A stretch of 64,000 bases of DNA. It comes from Paenibacillus sp. FSL H7-0331. GTDB lineage: Bacteria; Bacillota; Bacilli; Paenibacillales; NBRC-103111. Of the stretch, positions 6,609 through 14,313 are shown in pieces (position 1 is the stretch's first letter; each line of letters starts with the position of its first letter). The stretch is taken from the NCBI RefSeq assembly GCF_001956045.1, contig NZ_MRTH01000024.1, positions 1 through 64,000 of the forward strand, given 5' to 3'. The notes below the pieces were generated by a model. That model ran no database searches. It was given only the letters and a program-made list of their open reading frames with translations, and was not told where the DNA came from. Position numbers and translations under genes: made by a program.

Positions 6609-6800
6609 TTATTGCCCCAAATTGGTATTCTCAAATCTAAAATTACCATCATCGGCATTGTTTTTATTGTATTTATGTAATCTATTCCCTTTGCATCGCG
6701 GACAAGACCCGTGATTGCGGCATGTTCTATCAATTGATTTCGCACCGTAATATTTCTTTCGTTTATCCTTACGATTCGGGTAGTCTTTGTCAAAACTCAA
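6609..6800 (-). CDS. 63-residue basic CxxC protein (array gene 2)
   Basis: The product opens DKDYPNRKDKRKKYYGAKSID, then RTCRNHGSCPRCKGNR. This is a small very basic protein with a C-x5-C-x2-C cluster that could bind a metal. Short proteins with the same DYPNRKD...CRNHGSC pattern recur, from memory, in Firmicute and phage genomes without known function. The start is TTG at 6800 with GGGAG 11 nt upstream, slightly long. The long frame in the next register over the same bases is a shadow. Confidence 0.7.
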   Translation of the reverse strand: MSFDKDYPNRKDKRKKYYGAKSIDRTCRNHGSCPRCKGNRLHKYNKNNADDGNFRFENTNLGQ

Positions 6801-6817
6801 TCATTTTCCATCTCCCT

Positions 6818-6835
6818 ATAAAACCAGTCTTTTAT
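6818..6835 (-). repeat. Array palindrome before the CxxC gene
   Basis: Plus strand ATAAAA-CCAGTC-TTTTAT, extended by one further pair on each side (6817-6836) to 7-nt perfect arms. This is the cleanest copy. Confidence 0.92.
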
Positions 6836-6846
6836 AGCCTGCGCAC

Positions 6847-7185
6847 CTATGAAAGAATAGCCTCTTCCTTAACTGCATTGTATATACTATTAATTTTAAT
6901 TGTTGTATCTTCAATTTTTTTGTAAAATGATTCTTTGTGTTCGTCTACTACTTTTTCAACTCCAAACCCGTAATCTGAATAAGCATTAATTAATAACTGC
7001 TTCACTTCTTCTAAACGATCATCTATAAGTATTTTTAGTACATCAGCTGTCAAAAAATCGTGTTCATCTTCTGGCGCGCCCATATCAAGTAAATCAACAG
7101 GATCTAATTCATCTATAATCTGTTTAACTAAATAAAAGCCTTTCGGGTAATTTATTTTAAGGTGATTCTTCTCAACAAGTTCCAT
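6847..7185 (-). CDS. DUF1871-like protein (array gene 1)
   Basis: The core IIDELDPVDLLDMGAPEDEHD is close to the W-D-P-x-x-L...GAP-x-D-E-Y/H pattern of DUF1871-type small Firmicute proteins, followed by an all-helical C-terminal half. The open frame begins at 7233, but that start lies inside the array palindrome and has no ribosome binding site. GGTGG lies 6 nt before the ATG at 7185, giving 112 residues. It is the first gene of the array in the direction of transcription. The family call is tentative. Confidence 0.6.
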   Translation of the reverse strand: MELVEKNHLKINYPKGFYLVKQIIDELDPVDLLDMGAPEDEHDFLTADVLKILIDDRLEEVKQLLINAYSDYGFGVEKVVDEHKESFYKKIEDTTIKINSIYNAVKEEAILS

Positions 7186-7215
7186 TAGACACCACCAACT
7201 CGTAGTCATTGTAAA

Positions 7216-7233
7216 ATAAAATCCGTGTTTCAT
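7216..7233 (-). repeat. Array palindrome, rightmost copy
   Basis: Plus strand ATAAAA-TCCGTG-TTTCAT, arms pairing with one G-T wobble. No further copy was found to the right, so this is the array's upstream boundary, where an integration site or promoter would be expected. Confidence 0.8.
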
Positions 7234-7439
7234 CGAATCTACACTTCAGTAGAAGTCTTATTACCATAGTGAAAACCGTTCAAAATATCTCTGCCTATCC
7301 ATATTCCAGTATATATTCGAACTCCCAATAATTCCAATACTCAATTTAATCTGAATCCGTGAAATGAAATAACAACTTGCCATCCCTTCCCATCAGAGTT
7401 AACATACACACACTCAAACAACGGGAAGGGGGTAGCATT

Positions 7440-7739
7440 GTGGAAGATTGGCCGGAATGGCTAGTGAAAGGTTTACACAAGAGGTTTAATGAACTATCTC
7501 TATCTGTTAAACAGCAGGAACATATCGCTCCATTGATTGAAAAATCATCAAAATTGTAAACGGATTTGAAAAATCAATTGGATGAATCTACTCACGGTAT
7601 TTTGCTAGAGTGGGAAGACGCTGTTCAATATCAGCAATCGGCTGAAAAGGAATGGTTATATTTACGTGGGGTTAAAGATGGTATGGGGATGGTCAAAGAG
7701 ATTAAGCTTTTTTTGAAGGAAAATCAGCTGGAATTTTGA
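7440..7739 (+). pseudogene. 99-codon gene interrupted by one in-frame TAA
   Basis: A GTG at 7440 with GGGAAGGGGG upstream opens a frame reading EDWPEWLVKGLHKRFNELS. It stops at TAA (7557-7559), then continues in the same frame for 59 more sense codons (TDLKNQLDEST ... EKEWLYLRGVKDGMGMVKEI ... LKENQLEF) to TGA at 7737. Both halves are amphipathic and charged, as in one continuous helical protein. A single nonsense mutation is the simplest explanation. The protein type is unknown. It is one of few plus-strand genes in the window. Confidence 0.6.
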
Positions 7740-7794
7740 TGATCAAACAGCATGGACTTCCCATGCCATCTGTCGAAATGGAGATTATATTATT

Positions 7795-7840
7795 CGGGCT
7801 GGAGATTAGCCGGTGCTTTCCTCGATCACCAGCCCGCTTT
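7795..7840 (+). terminator. Probable terminator after the interrupted plus-strand gene
   Basis: Arms CGGGCTGG (7795-7802) and CCAGCCCG (7829-7836) pair perfectly around a 26-nt loop and are followed by CTTTT on the plus strand. Confidence 0.5.
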
Positions 7841-7854
7841 TCAAGGTAAATAAA

Positions 7855-7899
7855 TAACGCGTTGGCGAGAGAATGGTTATCTTCTCTACCAACGCGTTA
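7855..7899. repeat. Long perfect-arm hairpin
   Basis: TAACGCGTTGG (7855-7865) and CCAACGCGTTA (7889-7899) form an 11-bp stem. It continues after a small internal loop as AGAGAA/TTCTCT with an 8-nt apical loop. It could end minus-strand transcription or be the end of a lost mobile element; there is no adjoining gene to decide. Confidence 0.6.
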
Positions 7900-8205
7900 A
7901 ATAGTTCATCCTCAAATTGTTCAAGTAAATCCTGCCGCGCATTCAATTTCGTTTACTCGATTCTTCACTTGAGGCAATCCCGAGGCTGATTTGGCCGAAT
8001 ATGTCATTATGATCCGTTATGCCATCTTGCCGCCCCACGCTCCGAGCAGCGCGGTTTCCAACTTCGATTCACTGAGAACGCATATCATTCAAATATTTTG
8101 CGATGAGTATCGTCATCTGGTTTTGGTGCAACCATCGCAACTGATCAAAGATATCCGCGATTTTGGTTTTGTTATGCTGTCAAACCAAACAATTTATTGA
8201 TAAAT
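7900..8205. other. Non-coding or fully decayed sequence
   Basis: A plus-strand frame from 7991 to 8200 is open, but it has no ribosome binding site and I recognise nothing in its translation. I see no RNA gene or repeat here. Confidence 0.4.
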
Positions 8206-8315
8206 TTAACTGTAGAAAGGACAGACGGATGATTTCTCTGCAGTACTGAATGATTTGAATCCAAGCATGGGTTTAATGACTTTCTTTATGAATCGATGCT
8301 CTTGTTCGTTTTTTT
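8206..8315 (-). pseudogene. IS6-family transposase fragment
   Basis: The translation contains NEQEHRFIKKVIKPMLGFKSF, the end-of-domain motif of IS6/IS240 transposases (D-H-R-F-I-K-x-R-x-x-P-M-L-G-F-K-S-F), with the surrounding transposase missing. Only the C-terminal catalytic edge remains; the upstream part of the open frame is unrelated. No terminal inverted repeats were identified. Confidence 0.65.
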
Positions 8316-8460
8316 TGCATGCGGGCGCTATACGCTGCCGTAGACCTAAGCGCTTGTGCGAAGGCATGGGAACGGAAGAACCTGCTGTAGCGTTGCATAG
8401 GTCCAACAAATTCGTACGCCCATAAATATCCCGTTTTACAGTGCGTGCCGCCTGCCTGAT

Positions 8461-8780
8461 ATGAGCGGCAAGAACATTTTTCTCTATGTCGGGTACTTTA
8501 TTTTAGGCTTCTGCATGGCGACCAATGATAGGATCATGGACCTGATTGAGCACGTTAATAGGGACAACCCTGCTTTTCCGGGAGATCTACACAGTCGGAA
8601 GTCAGTCGGGCTTTGCTTTTACAACTCTCCACTTGCTTTTTTATTGGGTAACTCTGCTTACGATGCTCGGGTATAGCAAAAAATATCTGAACCGGAAGTC
8701 AACATTTATGACCTACTTTAACCCGGCTGCTTTTCCCGTCTATATTTTCATCAAACTTTATTTGGATCAGCTGGAGGCCG
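8461..8780 (+). pseudogene. Frameshifted acyltransferase-3 family fragment
   Basis: One frame reads NIFLYVGYFILGFCMATNDRI (8473-8550). A second frame, starting around 8560, reads IYTVGSQ, then a membrane helix, then GYSKKYLNRKSTFMTYFNPAAFPVYIF. Together they match the C-terminal membrane part of acyltransferase-3 (OafA/NolL-like) proteins, where the FPVYI(L/F) stretch is typical. The switch of frame and the missing N-terminal two-thirds make it a relic. Confidence 0.65.
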
Positions 8781-8830
8781 CTCCAAATTGTGGAGACTGC
8801 AAAAACTAAAATACCGGATTTTATAACCAT

Positions 8831-9053
8831 AGGCTGATTGGCTTCTGCATGTTGTTCCATGGCAGTCTGCTGGACGCACCTTGACGAAAGATTTTACCCG
8901 GGCAATTACGAAGATGATAGTTTCAGCCTGCGCGCCAGAATCAGCGGAAAAAATGGTGGCCAAGGATGTATTCATTCACCATGAAGCCCAGGGCACATTC
9001 AGGGAAATTCAGGTTGACTTCGTTCCTATGAAGAACCCGGAAGTAAACCCATA
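8831..9053 (+). pseudogene. Glycosyltransferase relic in three frames
   Basis: Three consecutive pieces in shifting frames read LIGFCMLF, then HLDERFYPGNYEDDSFSLRAR, then MVAKDVFIHHEAQGTFREIQVDF. In order they match the G-F-C-M ... LDERF-PGN-EDDD ... IHH-G-TF core of bacterial family-2 type glycosyltransferases. At least two frameshifts separate them, and there is no start. Decay rather than a functional gene is clear. Confidence 0.7.
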
Positions 9054-9086
9054 ATATCCGATCCGCATACTTGATAATACCGTTAT

Positions 9087-10826
9087 TCAAGCCTTCGTCA
9101 GGCGCACCGCCATGTACGGAATGCCTGGAAGATCGATCAGGAATGCGCCTTCGTAGGTGCCCGGCAGTCTCTTCACCGTCATATTCCAGGTATCAATCAC
9201 GTCCACATGATACCAGATGCCCGGCTTCATGCTATACTTCCGGTAACGTGGTTGATTGAAGCCGTAATAGAACAAGTAATACTCGTCGGCGATCCCTGCC
9301 GAGGGTACATCCCATTCGGATTGGAGCGGATTGAGCCCTTCGGCCGGCCCTTCCTCCATAATCCAGCGCAGGAAGGCGATCCGTTCCATACTCGTTCCAT
9401 GAAGCTTGCCCCCCTTGGACCACCAGAGGATGTCATCCGGATGCAGATAGGTCTCGCCATGCCCGACATAGCCACCACGCACCGCTCCTTCCCAGAAGCG
9501 GCGTGTCATCTCCTGTCCGCTGATGTTGCCCCAGCCTTGATCGATATCGCCTTCATAAGCGCATTCGTCGATGACGATCGGTTTGTTCCACCGGTCCCGC
9601 CATTCGTTCGTGTTTTCGGCCGTTTTGTACACGTCGATCCGCTGAATGCTGCAGTGTGTAATCCAGTCCCGGCTGTAATCATAGAAAACAAAGCAGTTAT
9701 GAATCGATATCAGCCGACCGTAGGCATCCTGCCCGGTTATGATCCTGGCGAAGCGTTCCCAATCGTCCGGCTGCTTGGCCCACATCAGGTCGTATTCATT
9801 GGCCAGCGACCACCAGACATTCCGGTAGGCGGACAGCCGCGCCACGATATAGCGCAAGTACCGGTCATCAGCGGCCGGACTCATCTCGGAGAAACCCCAG
9901 CGGTCATACGCATGGAACAGGATCAGGTCCGCTTCGATCCCAAGCCCGAGTAGATCCAAAATGCGGCTCTCCAGATGACGGAAGAACGCAGGGTTGAACC
10001 GGGTGTAATCCCATCCTTCCTCGAGCGAACCTTCATACGGATAATGCTGTGGCTCGTTGGCATTGAACTGGTAAGATTTCGGAAATACGCACATCCGCAG
10101 CTTGTTGAACGGCGATGTCCGAAGCGTATCGAGCGTCCGCTGCTCCAACTCCTCGTCCTGATGCGTCCATACGTAACAGGTGGTGCCCACCGGGATATAC
10201 GGCGTTCCGTCGGCATACCCGAAGTGGAACCGGTTTTTCACCTGGACCGGACCGTGATTGCCGGACGCCGGGGCGGTGCTTGCAAACCGGCCTTCGATTC
10301 CGTTCAGGGAGCGGGCCGTGCTTCGGGTCCGGTAAGTCCACTCTCCTACGGCGTCAGGCATGAACCGGATGCGGTAGATGCCCTCCCCGTCATAAAATCC
10401 CGCGGTTTCGACCGCCCGATCGGCACAGCGAAACTCGGCGCTCAGCGCAACGTCCACGAACGGATTCCCGTGGCTCGGGCCATGCAGCTCCAGCTCGAAT
10501 ACGCCCCACTGCTCCGCCTGCGGAGTCCCCTGCACGGTTGCGGAGCCTTCGGGAACCGTAGCCTCCTCGTAAAGTGCGGACGGCGCGATGTCCACCTCCA
10601 TGACCAGCTCGTCCCGGATCGTCGCCAGCTCCTGCAGGATCACGTGCAGCAGCTCCGGCATCCAAGTATACGCTTTATTGGAAGCCGCAAGCTGGGGAAG
10701 TGTCTGCATTTTCATAAACGACAAATAAAGAGAATCCGTAAGATCGGGAACATGCTTGAGCAGCACTGCCCGTGCCTCGGGATTCGCCCAGATCACACCG
10801 ATTTTCGTTTGCTCCGTAAAAGACAT
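9087..10826 (-). CDS. DUF5060-family putative glycoside hydrolase
   Basis: The 579-residue product has a beta-sandwich DUF5060 domain (about 85-180, with WGVFELELHGPSHGNPFVDV). A (beta/alpha)8-type DUF4038-like region follows (about 200-480, with GYADGTPYIPVGTTCYVWTH, VWWSLANEYDLMW and KPIVIDECAYEGD) and then a C-terminal DUF5605-like strand region. The NEYD and DEC acidic residues sit where clan GH-A enzymes place the acid/base and nucleophile. There is no signal peptide, so it is probably cytoplasmic. The ATG at 10826 is preceded by GGGGGAG. GC is higher than in its neighbours. It lies downstream of the GH43 gene, so it likely acts on the same plant glycan; the substrate is unknown. Confidence 0.8.
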   Translation of the reverse strand: MSFTEQTKIGVIWANPEARAVLLKHVPDLTDSLYLSFMKMQTLPQLAASNKAYTWMPELLHVILQELATIRDELVMEVDIAPSALYEEATVPEGSATVQGTPQAEQWGVFELELHGPSHGNPFVDVALSAEFRCADRAVETAGFYDGEGIYRIRFMPDAVGEWTYRTRSTARSLNGIEGRFASTAPASGNHGPVQVKNRFHFGYADGTPYIPVGTTCYVWTHQDEELEQRTLDTLRTSPFNKLRMCVFPKSYQFNANEPQHYPYEGSLEEGWDYTRFNPAFFRHLESRILDLLGLGIEADLILFHAYDRWGFSEMSPAADDRYLRYIVARLSAYRNVWWSLANEYDLMWAKQPDDWERFARIITGQDAYGRLISIHNCFVFYDYSRDWITHCSIQRIDVYKTAENTNEWRDRWNKPIVIDECAYEGDIDQGWGNISGQEMTRRFWEGAVRGGYVGHGETYLHPDDILWWSKGGKLHGTSMERIAFLRWIMEEGPAEGLNPLQSEWDVPSAGIADEYYLFYYGFNQPRYRKYSMKPGIWYHVDVIDTWNMTVKRLPGTYEGAFLIDLPGIPYMAVRLTKA

Positions 10827-10841
10827 TGCCAATCTCCCCCT

Positions 10842-11030
10842 TCATGGTAATGTAAATGGCAGATCGCTTGGTATGGTGATAATCCCTTTCAGCTCCTTAT
10901 GAAGGTAGTACTGCACCGAATTCCCGTTGCTGATTGTCCATTGGGCGATCATTTTGACTCCAAGAGCAATTAGATGATTCTCAAGATAAGAGGTGCAAGC
11001 GGATACGCAAGTCAAGTAAGATGTGGACAT
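10842..11030 (-). other. Gap between two glycosidase genes, possible small relic
   Basis: The 220-bp space contains an open frame of 62 codons whose second half (AQWTISNGNSVQYYLHKELKGIITIP) looks like a beta-strand pattern of a carbohydrate-active enzyme. It lacks a ribosome binding site and a recognisable family. I treat it as a possible gene remnant, not a gene. No terminator is visible. Confidence 0.2.
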
Positions 11031-11051
11031 GCGTCCAGTAATCTTCTAAGT

Positions 11052-12608
11052 TCATCTGCGGAATTTCATCACATTGTACGCAAACCTAGAAAACTGTGCC
11101 GTTCCTCCAATCTCCTTGGTAGAGTAGAGGAACAGTCCGTAACGCGCCCCTACAAATTGATCCATTTTCCAGACCATATTATGGGTAATACCAAGCTTCT
11201 TCCAATCTTCTCCGTCCATGTAATAAAACTCGCACTCGTCCGTATTGTATACGAAATTGCCATAAGCCTTCAAAGTAACTTTGTTATTGTCCACAGGAAT
11301 CCTTGCAAATTCTACACCGGTATCTTTGTCTACCAGGTTTCCGAAGATCGTTTTATCGTCTGTCGTCCTTGCCAACATGACCAAATAGTAATGTCCAGCT
11401 TCCTTGGTAAGCGCAATGAAGCCATAGGTGCTGATCAAGAAGCACAAGCCTGCATAATCGCCATCCTTTAGCTCGCTTCCATCCAAAGTAACGATAGCTT
11501 CGCATGCAGGCCCCATTGCACGCTGTGTTAACGTATTTGCCGAAAATATTAAATTTGCACTAATTTTTCCAGATTGAATTCGATATGTACCTGGCTTATC
11601 CGTTACGGACCACAAATTATTTGTCGGAATATGATTCCACTGCCAGAAGTCTTTCAGATGGACGTTGCCGTTCTTATCCGGCCTGTAGAAGAAATCATCG
11701 CTTCCGACCAATGGTTTGTATTCATATCCGGGCTTAGTGCTCGGTATGTCGATATATGAGGGCGGTTTCCTATCGAATACCGGAACATCATGTTCCCAAT
11801 GCAAAGGCACCAAGACAGGGATACGGCCAACGGCACCATGATCCTGAAACAATACGGCATACCAGTTACCATCTGGAGTATCAACGATTCCGCCTTGTGC
11901 TATACCTGCATTAAAATACCCCATGTCATCATCAAACACCTCTCCGCCAACAAAGTCCCCTTCCAGGGAAGCTGCTACAAAACAGGCTTGTGTTCTGCGA
12001 CTGTGTCTGGAATTTGTTATGTGTATGAGAAATACGTAATATTTTCCATTAATCTTATAGACATGGGCACCTTCATAACCAAGATGATAAGGTTCTGTCT
12101 CCCTTACAATGATCCGGTTTAATCCACCAGGCTTGGGACCGGTCAAATCTTCCTTTAATTCTGTAAGATGAATCTCTGCATTTCCATATATAATAAAAAC
12201 TCTACCATCATCATCAAACAAAAGTGAGCAATCATGATAGAATCCTTCAATATTCGGGTGTCTCGTCCATGGTCCTGTGATTTCAAAAGCAGAAAACAAA
12301 TACGTTTGATGCGTATCATTTGCTACGAAACATACATAATATTGGCCTTGATGGTAACGCAAAGATGCCGCCCACATTCCCTTTCCATAGATCTGTCGGT
12401 CACCCTCCAGTCTCTGATCCGGTGTATGATCCAAAGCATCATATACATATGCTGCCACTTCCCAATGGATCAGGTCATACGATCGCAATATTACACACCC
12501 CGGCATAAAATGCATGGTTGTACTGACCATATAATAAGTATCCTCAACCCGGATCACATCGGGGTCCGGATAGTCAGCCCATATAATGGGATTCGGGTAC
12601 ATCTGCAT
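11052..12608 (-). CDS. GH43 glycosidase, xylosidase/arabinofuranosidase type
   Basis: The 518-residue product has an N-terminal five-bladed propeller with the general-base Asp in YPDPDVIR (D15), a pKa-modulating Asp in YHDCSLLFDDDG (D126) and the acid Glu in GYEGAHVYK (E179), all in GH43 positions. A C-terminal concanavalin-like sandwich (about 330-518) is shared with XynB-type beta-xylosidases. No signal peptide is present, so imported oligosaccharides are its likely substrate in the cytoplasm. It is encoded after the YesM/YesN pair and importer of locus A. Xylose- or arabinose-terminated side chains are the likely target; the exact bond cannot be told. Confidence 0.9.
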   Translation of the reverse strand: MQMYPNPIIWADYPDPDVIRVEDTYYMVSTTMHFMPGCVILRSYDLIHWEVAAYVYDALDHTPDQRLEGDRQIYGKGMWAASLRYHQGQYYVCFVANDTHQTYLFSAFEITGPWTRHPNIEGFYHDCSLLFDDDGRVFIIYGNAEIHLTELKEDLTGPKPGGLNRIIVRETEPYHLGYEGAHVYKINGKYYVFLIHITNSRHSRRTQACFVAASLEGDFVGGEVFDDDMGYFNAGIAQGGIVDTPDGNWYAVLFQDHGAVGRIPVLVPLHWEHDVPVFDRKPPSYIDIPSTKPGYEYKPLVGSDDFFYRPDKNGNVHLKDFWQWNHIPTNNLWSVTDKPGTYRIQSGKISANLIFSANTLTQRAMGPACEAIVTLDGSELKDGDYAGLCFLISTYGFIALTKEAGHYYLVMLARTTDDKTIFGNLVDKDTGVEFARIPVDNNKVTLKAYGNFVYNTDECEFYYMDGEDWKKLGITHNMVWKMDQFVGARYGLFLYSTKEIGGTAQFSRFAYNVMKFRR

Positions 12609-12672
12609 TTCCCCTATCCTTAATTTAGTTCCTTCAATAAAACAGTTATGTTCAATAGTCGTAACGGCTTTC

Positions 12673-14313
12673 TCAACACTTTTTAGCTCGTAGGGCTTCC
12701 CGCTGTTCCAATGGTGTCAACCCAGTCATTTTCTTGAAAAATCGGGTAAACGAGTGAGCCGCATCATACCCCACACGAACACCGACCTCCGAAATTTTCA
12801 ACTCATCCTGCTTGAGCAGCTCTCTTGCTTTTCCAATCCTTGCTTCCTCAATATAGTCAGATAAATTCCTGCCGCATTCTTGTTTGAAAAGTCTGGACAA
12901 ATATGACGGATTAAAATGAAACTCACTTGCCAAACGCACTAGTGACAGATCCTCGGCTAGATGCTGTTCGATGTATAAACGAACCTTTTCGACCACCTCG
13001 GCCGCCCGATTTCGTTCACCCGTTCGTCTGACAGCGAACAAGGATTCCGCCGTCCGTTTCAGAAACTCGAAGCTCTCATACCACGATGCATGCTCGTCAA
13101 TCTGAATAAGGCCAACGGCTTCTACTTTATCATGAAGCTCCCAGCGATTCATGTAAGATAACAGGACAAGCGCTATCATGAAATAGAGCTCCTTCAAAAA
13201 ATTACTCCCTGTATTCCTGCCATCGAGCAGCGGTGTTGTCACTTCGTCAAAGATTCTAAGAAACTCGTCCCTCCGACCTCCTTCCAGATGCGCCGCTAAC
13301 GCCTCCGCCTTTTCCCGGGAAGCTCGTTCTCTTGCCAATTCCGACGATTCGGAAGCTTTCATAGCTGCCAGCTGCACCATCTGAGCTCCATCACCTGCCC
13401 TCAGATGCTGCCACCGCCTAATCGAGTCGTAGGCCGTCGACAACCACTTCCACTCGCAAGGCTCAGCGCCTATCGTTACAGCAACCGATACTTGTAGAGA
13501 CTCCTTGCAGGCTCGTTGAATCAGCTCAAATTCACCTTCCAGAAATCTTACCGTTCTAGCATAATCATCCGCTATTGCGAGTCCACTGCTCGGACGCGAT
13601 TGGATGAACCAGACGAGATCACCGTAGCGATCAATCATTCCGAGACTTGTCGTTTTTTCTGTCAGGAACGTCTCCGCCAATATCTTGACGGCTAACGCCG
13701 CTTCCTGCCTATCAGCTAACGAATTTGAAAAGGAAGGAGCCAAACCACCAAGAACCATGAGTACGGGCAGCGAAGGATCGAGGGGAATGTTTAATTTATG
13801 GAAATCCTCAACCATCACATCTGCAGCACGCGCACCTTGGAGCAAGTGCCGAAAATAATTGCCTTGAGCTAGCGTTTCCAGCGTCGTGAGGCTCTCTCTC
13901 GACTGCTGAATCAAATTGTTCAAACGCAGACTGTTTTCCAGTTCTTCGATGGCATCGCTAACTGCTGTGATGATTTTCTCATATCCTTCACTCTTGAGCA
14001 GGTAATTGACGCCCGGAGTTTGGATCGCTCGATAGACATAATCGAAATCGTGATGGCCTGTTAAAAATATGATCTTGCAATGCGACCATTTCCGGCGAAT
14101 GTTCTCCATGAGCTCCAGCCCCCCCATACCAGGCATGCGGATATCGGATAACACGATATCAACCCTGGTCCGGTTCAGTAGCTCCAAAGCTTCGTACCCG
14201 GAGTAGGCTTTGTACAAATCAAGGTCGAGATTCAGTTTACGAAATACTTCAAACAGCCCGTCGGTAATGATCTCTTCGTCATCGACGATTAGCATTCTAT
14301 TCACGGGCATCAC
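12673..14313 (-). CDS. YesN-type response regulator, REC plus AraC HTH
   Basis: An N-terminal receiver domain with phospho-acceptor Asp in VLSDIRMPG (D57) is followed by a long linker. The C-terminal AraC-type DNA-binding domain (about 440-546) has two helix-turn-helix units: DLSLVRLASEFHFNPSYLSRLF and KISEVGVRVGYDAAHSFTRFF. It should activate the locus A transport and glycosidase genes when phosphorylated by the adjacent kinase. Its start overlaps the kinase stop. The frame allows GTG at 14313, ATG at 14310 or GTG at 14304, all near an AAAGGGGG site; the last has the best spacing. Confidence 0.92.
   Translation of the reverse strand: MMPVNRMLIVDDEEIITDGLFEVFRKLNLDLDLYKAYSGYEALELLNRTRVDIVLSDIRMPGMGGLELMENIRRKWSHCKIIFLTGHHDFDYVYRAIQTPGVNYLLKSEGYEKIITAVSDAIEELENSLRLNNLIQQSRESLTTLETLAQGNYFRHLLQGARAADVMVEDFHKLNIPLDPSLPVLMVLGGLAPSFSNSLADRQEAALAVKILAETFLTEKTTSLGMIDRYGDLVWFIQSRPSSGLAIADDYARTVRFLEGEFELIQRACKESLQVSVAVTIGAEPCEWKWLSTAYDSIRRWQHLRAGDGAQMVQLAAMKASESSELARERASREKAEALAAHLEGGRRDEFLRIFDEVTTPLLDGRNTGSNFLKELYFMIALVLLSYMNRWELHDKVEAVGLIQIDEHASWYESFEFLKRTAESLFAVRRTGERNRAAEVVEKVRLYIEQHLAEDLSLVRLASEFHFNPSYLSRLFKQECGRNLSDYIEEARIGKARELLKQDELKISEVGVRVGYDAAHSFTRFFKKMTGLTPLEQREALRAKKC

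Larger units (their letters stand above)
2684..7233 (-). repeat. Cassette-like array: 13 small genes separated by a shared palindrome
   Basis: Thirteen unrelated small genes, all on the minus strand, are each preceded within 9-31 nt by a palindrome of consensus ATRAAA-N6-TTTYAT, usually exactly 18 nt. Copies lie at 2684-2701, 2867-2884, 3296-3312, 3858-3873, 4374-4391, 4406-4423, 4638-4655, 5057-5074, 5281-5298, 5825-5842, 6066-6083, 6292-6309, 6583-6600, 6818-6835 and 7216-7233. The arms are conserved and the 6-nt centres differ from copy to copy. On the coding strand the left arm (A-TAA-AA or A-TGA-AA) often supplies the upstream gene's stop, and the right arm runs straight into the next Shine-Dalgarno. 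So each unit is SD + ORF + stop, flanked by the same boundary, as expected of modular cassettes. No integrase or transposase was found in the block. Periodicity and arms are directly visible; mobility is inference. Confidence 0.85.

Noticed and set aside
6569..6793. N-terminal 75-codon extension of the 89-residue array gene
   Set aside because: No ribosome binding site at its TTG; it overlaps another likely gene, and a palindrome and strong SD point to ATG 6568.
2684..7233. CRISPR array or classical integron
   Set aside because: The repeats are 16-18 nt palindromes spaced by whole genes of different length, not by uniform spacers, and no cas or intI gene is visible. attC-type R boxes were not seen.
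7991..8200. 69-codon plus-strand frame
   Set aside because: No start signal, no family and no homologous pattern; it lies in decayed sequence.
9207..10850. Long plus-strand open frames of 248 and 291 codons opposite the DUF5060 gene
   Set aside because: They are GC-driven shadows of the high-GC minus-strand gene, with Arg/Pro-rich translations and no ribosome binding sites.
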